Source: Lachnospiraceae bacterium
GTDB taxonomy: Bacteria > Bacillota > Clostridia > Lachnospirales > Lachnospiraceae
Reading direction: 5' to 3'
Assembly: GCA_016282595.1 (NCBI GenBank)
Contig: JAEEKV010000050.1
Location: 1 to 36,023, forward strand
Length of the DNA stretch: 36,023 nucleotides
Shown here: positions 32,401-36,023 of the stretch, piece after piece
How positions within the stretch are numbered: the stretch's first letter is position 1
Layout: every line of letters begins with the position of its first letter
Notes under the pieces: model-generated
What the model was told of the DNA's origin: nothing
The model's input: only the letters and a program-made list of their open reading frames with translations
Databases searched by the model: none
Translations under genes and position numbers: made by a program

Positions 32401-32712
32401 ATGGCAGTAGTAGAAATTACAAGTGCAAATTTTGATGAGGTAGTAGGAAAGAGTCCGGTTCCCGTATTGGTGGATTTCTGGGCATCCTGGTGCGGACCCT
32501 GCAAGATGCTTTCTCCCATTGTGGATCAGGTATCCGAGACCGCAGAGGGCTTTGCGGTAGGCAAGGTGAATGTAGATGACGAGGGAGAACTGGCTGAGAA
32601 GTTCGGTATCAATTCCATCCCCTGTCTGATCCTGTTTAAAGACGGCCAGGAAGCAGGCAGATCCGTAGGCTTTATCCCCAAGGATAAGGTTCAGGAGTTT
32701 GCAAAAAGCTGA
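32401..32712 (+). CDS. trxA: thioredoxin
   Basis: The protein is 103 aa, the standard size. The redox pair is C31-G-P-C34 in VDFWASWCGPCKML, with the cis-Pro region SIPCLILFKDG. An unusual extra Cys precedes LILF (where many thioredoxins have Thr). It reduces cytoplasmic disulfides and is recycled by TrxB, encoded 28 bases downstream. Confidence 0.95.
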   Translation: MAVVEITSANFDEVVGKSPVPVLVDFWASWCGPCKMLSPIVDQVSETAEGFAVGKVNVDDEGELAEKFGINSIPCLILFKDGQEAGRSVGFIPKDKVQEFAKS

Positions 32713-32740
32713 GTAGGCGTCTTACAGGAAGGATAGGAAT

Positions 32741-33658
32741 ATGGCAGAAAAGTTTGACATTATCATTGTAGGAGCAGGTACTGCGGGACTTTCCGCAGCA
32801 ATCTATGCCACCCGTAGCGGCAAAAGCGTACTGGTACTGGAAGAGATGGCTTACGGCGGGCAGATCATCAATACACCGGAGGTGGCCAATTATCCCGGGA
32901 TCGCCAAGATCTCAGGCTTTGATTTTGCCCAGGGACTCTATGACCAGGCTACAGGCCTGGGAGCAAGAGTAGAGTTTTACAGTGTCTCTGAGGTTGCGGA
33001 TCAGGGCAGCATAAAGATGGTAAAAACCGACGGCGGCGACTTTGAAGCAGGCGCGGTGATCCTGGCAACAGGAGCCAAGAACAGACCCCTCGGTATGCCT
33101 CATGAAGAGGAGTGGATCGGCAGCGGCATTTCCTATTGTGCAACCTGCGACGGTGCTTTTTTCAAAGGAAAGACCGTGGCAGTGGCAGGCGGCGGTAATA
33201 CGGCCCTGGAGGATGCCATCTTTTTGTCCGGCTATTGCGAGAAGGTCTATCTCATCCACAGAAGATCGGAGCTTCGGGGAGAAAAGCATCTCCAGGAAGC
33301 CCTTCGAAAAAAAGAAAACGTGGAGTTTGTTTTAAACGTTGCCATCAAGGATCTTGCAGGCAGCGATCATTTAGAGGCGGTTGTGGTAACGGATAAGGAG
33401 ACCGGAGAGGACAGAAGCCTGGAGGTGGCGGGGCTTTTCGTAGCCATCGGCCAGATGCCCAAGAATGAGCGCTTTGCGGATCTGGTAGAGCTGGATCAGG
33501 GGGGCTATATCGTAGCCGGAGAAGACTGCAAAACCAGCCATGAGGGCATCTTTGTGGCAGGAGACTGCAGGACCAAGGCCGTAAGACAGCTTACCACCGC
33601 AGCATCAGACGGCGCTGTTGCAGCACTGGCGGCATGCGCTTACCTGGAGCAGCAGTAA
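32741..33658 (+). CDS. trxB: thioredoxin reductase
   Basis: The protein is 305 aa. It is a flavoprotein that passes electrons from a pyridine nucleotide to TrxA. The FAD-binding GAGTAGLSAA (11-20), redox pair C133-A-T-C136 (SYCATCDGAFF), nucleotide-binding GGGNTALEDAIFLS and C-terminal FVAGDCRTKAVRQLTTAASDGAVAA are all present. HRRSELRG in the second nucleotide domain is compatible with NADPH use. It forms an operon with trxA. Confidence 0.95.
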   Translation: MAEKFDIIIVGAGTAGLSAAIYATRSGKSVLVLEEMAYGGQIINTPEVANYPGIAKISGFDFAQGLYDQATGLGARVEFYSVSEVADQGSIKMVKTDGGDFEAGAVILATGAKNRPLGMPHEEEWIGSGISYCATCDGAFFKGKTVAVAGGGNTALEDAIFLSGYCEKVYLIHRRSELRGEKHLQEALRKKENVEFVLNVAIKDLAGSDHLEAVVVTDKETGEDRSLEVAGLFVAIGQMPKNERFADLVELDQGGYIVAGEDCKTSHEGIFVAGDCRTKAVRQLTTAASDGAVAALAACAYLEQQ

Positions 33659-33689
33659 CCCCCGGAAAATACCGAAAATATGCGAAAAA

Positions 33690-33703
33690 ACGGGGCTTCG
33701 GCC
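33690..33703 (+). other. TTCG-tetraloop hairpin after trxB
   Basis: GGGGC-TTCG-GCCTC with one G-T wobble, preceded by a run of A and followed by little T. Possibly a weak terminator. The -35 box of the next gene follows at once. Confidence 0.35.
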
Positions 33704-33705
33704 TC

Positions 33706-33734
33706 TTGCAAACACGGCAGCGGTGTGTTACAAT
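33706..33734 (+). promoter_or_regulatory. promoter for the gene at 33832
   Basis: TTGCAA (33706-33711), 17-base spacer ending in TGT, TACAAT (33729-33734). The leader to the start codon is about 90 bases. Confidence 0.75.
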
Positions 33735-33831
33735 GAAACCATCTATAAACTGTTGTCATGGCGTCATGGATGAAAGGAATCATCCGGATCACGCAGTGTG
33801 ATCGCGCCCCACAAATCAAGGAGGAATGTAT

Positions 33832-34458
33832 ATGAGCAGTGTATCAGGTGTAAGCAGTAACTCGTACAGTAATTACAGTACATCTTCTGCCGGGAAGACT
33901 GCATCCGCCAAGTCAGCGCAGGACAGTAGCGCGGCTTCTTCGAATGCAAACGCAACGGCTTCTTCCGGAGTGGTTTATGAGCCCTCCAAAGAAGGCAAGC
34001 AGGCACTTTCCGCAGCCAAAGGAGATCGCAGTGCCATCGTGGCAGAGCTGAAGGCAGCCAATGAGCAGCGCATCCAGCAGATGACCGATCTGGTGCATAA
34101 GATGATCTCGGATCAGGGTGCAACCCTGGGTAAGGCAGACAGTATTTGGAGCTTTTTGGCAAAGGGTGATTTTACCGTAGATCCCCAGACCAAGGCACAG
34201 GCCCAGAAGGATATCGCAGAGGACGGCTATTGGGGCGTTGAGCAGACCTCACAGAGGATCTTCGATTTTGCAATGGCCCTGACCGGCGGTGATGCCGACA
34301 AGATGGAAAAGATGCGAGGCGCCTTTGAAAAGGGCTTTGCGCAGGCTACCAAGACCTGGGGCAAGGAGCTTCCGGAGATCAGCCAGAAGACATACGGTGC
34401 AGTGCAGAGTCTGTTTGACAACTATAAGAATCAGATGGAGTCGGGTGCTGTTTCATAA
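33832..34458 (+). CDS. conserved helical protein with Ser-rich N-terminus (DUF5610-like C-terminus)
   Basis: The protein is 208 aa. The ATG at 33832 lies 7 bases after AAGGAGG; the ATG at 33826 abuts that site. The first about 45 residues are almost only Ser, Ala, Asn and Thr (SSNSYSNYSTSSAGKTASAK), with no signal peptide. A helical stretch (SAIVAELKAANEQRIQQMTDLVHKM) follows. The C-terminus (GYWGVEQTSQRIFDFAMALTGGD ... FEKGFAQATKTWGKELPEIS) resembles a module seen in many bacterial proteins that I associate with DUF5610; I am only fairly sure of that name. The biochemical function is unknown. It is monocistronic, between its own promoter and terminator. Confidence 0.7.
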   Translation: MSSVSGVSSNSYSNYSTSSAGKTASAKSAQDSSAASSNANATASSGVVYEPSKEGKQALSAAKGDRSAIVAELKAANEQRIQQMTDLVHKMISDQGATLGKADSIWSFLAKGDFTVDPQTKAQAQKDIAEDGYWGVEQTSQRIFDFAMALTGGDADKMEKMRGAFEKGFAQATKTWGKELPEISQKTYGAVQSLFDNYKNQMESGAVS

Positions 34459-34488
34459 GGGAAAAGAGAAAGAGAATTCACAAGATAT

Positions 34489-34520
34489 GGGGGTTTGCCA
34501 AATGGCAAGCCCCTACTTTT
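34489..34520 (+). terminator. intrinsic terminator after the gene at 33832
   Basis: GGGG-G-TTTGCC (34489-34499), loop AAAT, GGCAAG-CCCC (34504-34513), with one bulged G, then TACTTTT. Confidence 0.75.
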
Positions 34521-34543
34521 ATGGATGTAATTTACATAAATGC

Positions 34544-34572
34544 TTGCATATTTTACAACTTTATGATAATAT
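34544..34572 (+). promoter_or_regulatory. candidate promoter for tRNA-Arg
   Basis: TTGCAT (34544-34549), 17-base spacer, TAATAT (34567-34572), in an AT-rich stretch about 30 bases before the tRNA. Confidence 0.5.
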
Positions 34573-34603
34573 ATCAACTGTGTGTAATAAATTTGTAACA
34601 TTT

Positions 34604-34675
34604 GTACCCATAGTTTAACGGATAAAACAGTGGATTCCGGTTCCACCGATGGGGGTTCGATTCCTCTTGGGTACA
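34604..34675 (+). tRNA. tRNA-Arg (anticodon CCG)
   Basis: The molecule is 72 bases. The acceptor stem GTACCCA pairs with TGGGTAC, with discriminator A. The D arm is GTTT/AAAC with loop AACGGATA. The anticodon stem GTGGA/TCCAC encloses loop TTCCGGT, putting CCG at positions 34-36, so it reads CGG (Arg). The T arm GGGGG-TTCGATT-CCTCT has two G-T wobbles. CCA is not encoded. It reads a single Arg codon. Confidence 0.92.
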
Positions 34676-34773
34676 TGCTGGTACCCTGCAAATGCAGGCA
34701 ATGCCGAAGAAAGCAGTATGAAACTTACTGTAGAAGCGTAGTAGTGGCAAAAAACAGTAATGGAGGAATGAAA
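34676..34773 (+). promoter_or_regulatory. leader between tRNA-Arg and the SH3b gene, with competing hairpins
   Basis: A perfect small hairpin CCTGCA-AA-TGCAGG (34685-34698) follows the tRNA. TTACTGT (34725-34731) can pair either with CAGTA upstream (34714-34718) or with ACAGTAA downstream (34754-34760). The downstream copy directly abuts the ribosome binding site GGAGG (34762-34766). No separate promoter is evident, so read-through from the tRNA promoter is possible. Confidence 0.4.
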
Positions 34774-36023
34774 ATGGAACAGATTGGTTGGTTTTTCCAG
34801 AATCTGTCTGCAAGGCTTCGAAAAGATAAGCGGTTTGCAGGACGGTTTTGGATGGGCTGTCTGGCAGTTGTTCTTGTTGTTGTGGTGATCATCGTTTTAG
34901 CATCCTGCGGAAAGGATGAGGAAGACGCTGATAAGCCGGGCAACACAGGTGACGGAACCCAGACGGCAGAGGAAGTGGATTATACACCCCCTTCACAGGA
35001 GGAACTTCCCCTGGAAGAGGATGCACATCCGGATGTCAATGAACTTGTGACTCAGTATCTGACAGCAGTTGCTGCAGGCGATACCGCTACGGTATCCAAC
35101 CTTAAGCAGCCCATTGCAAAAGAGGAGCTCATCAAGGTTCAGATCGAAGCACCGGATCTGGAAGGGTTCAACAACATCAAGGTTTATACCAAGAACGGTC
35201 CCCTTCCCAATACCTACGTAGCCATCATTTATTATGAGATTAAGTTCAAGAACATTGATCGTATGGCTCCGGGTATGACTACCTATTACATTATGCCCAA
35301 GGCGGACGGCAGCCTTTGCATCAACGGCGGAGATATCGATCCGAGAGTTGAGGATTACCTGAAGGCAGTTGTAGCCCATGATGATGTAAAAGAGCTTCTG
35401 GAGACGGTTAACACCAGATACTCCGAGGCGATTGAAGAGAGCAATGCACTCAAGAGCTTCATGGAAGTATATTCTTCCAATGTAGAGCAGAAAGTCAGCG
35501 AGCAGATGGCAGCCGAGCAGGCAGCTGAGTCCGGCGGCGAAGGAGTAGATGCCGCAGCAGCAGCTCCTACAGAGCAGATCTGTACTGCTATTGAGACCGT
35601 CAATGTCAGAAGCTCTGACAGTGAGAACGGCGAAAAGATCGGCAAGCTGCAGCAGGGTGAGAAGGTAACCCGCTACGAAGAGCTGGAGAACGGCTGGAGC
35701 CGCGTCAGCTACAACGGCAGCGAAGCCTTTGTAAAGAGTGAGTTCCTGAAAGTAGATGAGGCTCCCGCAGCAGATGATGGCGGCGAGGCTTCCGCAGACA
35801 ACGGCGAAGGTGGCGAGACTGCTACCCAGACTGAGGCAGCACCTGCAACCACAGCTGCAGACCTCGAAGGAAAGAGCACCGTTACGGCAAAAGAGTCCGT
35901 TAACGTTCGTAAGTCCGCATCCCAGGATTCCGAGAAGATCGGCGTTGCTTACCAGGGCGAGCACTTCAAGCTCCTCCAGGCACAGGGCGACGGCTGGTGC
36001 AAGATCGAATTCAATGGACAGAC
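34774..36023 (+). CDS. membrane-anchored or lipoprotein-like protein with SH3b domains (3' partial)
   Basis: 416 codons are visible and the gene runs off the window. A basic N-terminus (LSARLRKDKRFAGRF) precedes a hydrophobic segment (about 27-44) ending in VLASC-G, so it is either a membrane anchor or a lipoprotein with Cys45 as lipidation site. A Glu/Asp-rich linker follows, then a folded region (about 85-225, YVAIIYYEIKFKNIDRM) and an Ala/Glu-rich hinge. One SH3b domain spans about 270-327 (ETVNVRSSDSENGEKIGKL ... NGWSRVSYNG) and a second begins at about 368 (ESVNVRKSASQDSEKIGV) and is cut by the window end. SH3b domains commonly bind cell-wall material. The ATG at 34774 lies 7 bases after GGAGG; an ATG at 34768 abuts the site. 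Confidence 0.85.
   Translation, partial: MEQIGWFFQNLSARLRKDKRFAGRFWMGCLAVVLVVVVIIVLASCGKDEEDADKPGNTGDGTQTAEEVDYTPPSQEELPLEEDAHPDVNELVTQYLTAVAAGDTATVSNLKQPIAKEELIKVQIEAPDLEGFNNIKVYTKNGPLPNTYVAIIYYEIKFKNIDRMAPGMTTYYIMPKADGSLCINGGDIDPRVEDYLKAVVAHDDVKELLETVNTRYSEAIEESNALKSFMEVYSSNVEQKVSEQMAAEQAAESGGEGVDAAAAAPTEQICTAIETVNVRSSDSENGEKIGKLQQGEKVTRYEELENGWSRVSYNGSEAFVKSEFLKVDEAPAADDGGEASADNGEGGETATQTEAAPATTAADLEGKSTVTAKESVNVRKSASQDSEKIGVAYQGEHFKLLQAQGDGWCKIEFNGQ

Noticed and set aside
34993-35964. 323-aa minus-strand open frame
   Set aside because: It is the antisense shadow of the SH3b protein gene, whose + strand translation shows clear SH3b domains; low-stop antisense frames are common opposite Ala/Glu-rich genes.

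Overview
The window looks like chromosomal DNA of an anaerobic Clostridia member, most likely a Lachnospiraceae-type Firmicute of moderate GC content. Three things point there: strong AGGAGG-type ribosome binding sites, the gene order ylxM-ffh-rpsP-khpA-rimM-trmD-rplS-lepB-rbgA-rnhB-fliK-like-flhB-like-yraN (very close to the Bacillus subtilis ylx/ylq region), and large BspA/InlB-type surface proteins. Nearly all genes lie on the + strand and are tightly packed, often with ATGA or GTGA overlaps.

Region by region. 1-195 is the end of an unidentified Pro/Ala/Glu-rich protein, followed by two hairpins, the second a convincing terminator. 336-5920 holds a 1401-aa secreted beta-helix/InlB/LRR surface protein overlapping a MATE exporter. 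5905-6223 is a 319-bp imperfect palindrome with perfect 19-bp terminal inverted repeats; it contains the MATE stop codon. 6319-12048 holds an Ldh2/malate-type dehydrogenase and a 1531-aa hybrid histidine kinase with two sensory halves. 12073-19380 starts with a consensus promoter and carries yicC, a second structured intergenic element (13056-13240), gmk, rpoZ, rimO, pgsA, cinA and a repeat-bearing membrane protein. 19499-26240 is the ylxM-ffh-rpsP-khpA-rimM-trmD block plus an ABC exporter pair (natA, natB-CPBP fusion) placed between trmD and rplS. 26233-32262 holds rplS with its own promoter, a signal peptidase homologue lacking the catalytic serine, rbgA, an intact signal peptidase I, rnhB, a FliK-like protein, an FlhB C-terminal-like protein and a YraN-family protein. 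32308-33658 is trxA-trxB. 33706-36023 holds a small conserved helical protein, tRNA-Arg(CCG) and the start of an SH3b-domain surface protein that runs off the window.

Most genes serve translation, RNA metabolism and protein export: SRP, signal peptidases, r-proteins S16 and L19, 16S/tRNA modification and processing, and ribosome GTPase RbgA. The parts most worth a second look are the two palindromic intergenic elements, the Ser-to-Ala signal peptidase homologue paired with an intact paralogue, the double-sensor kinase with a histidine-less dimerisation domain, and a promoter whose -35 box is the 3' arm of the preceding terminator. I did not see a CRISPR array, an IS transposase, phage genes or a toxin-antitoxin pair.
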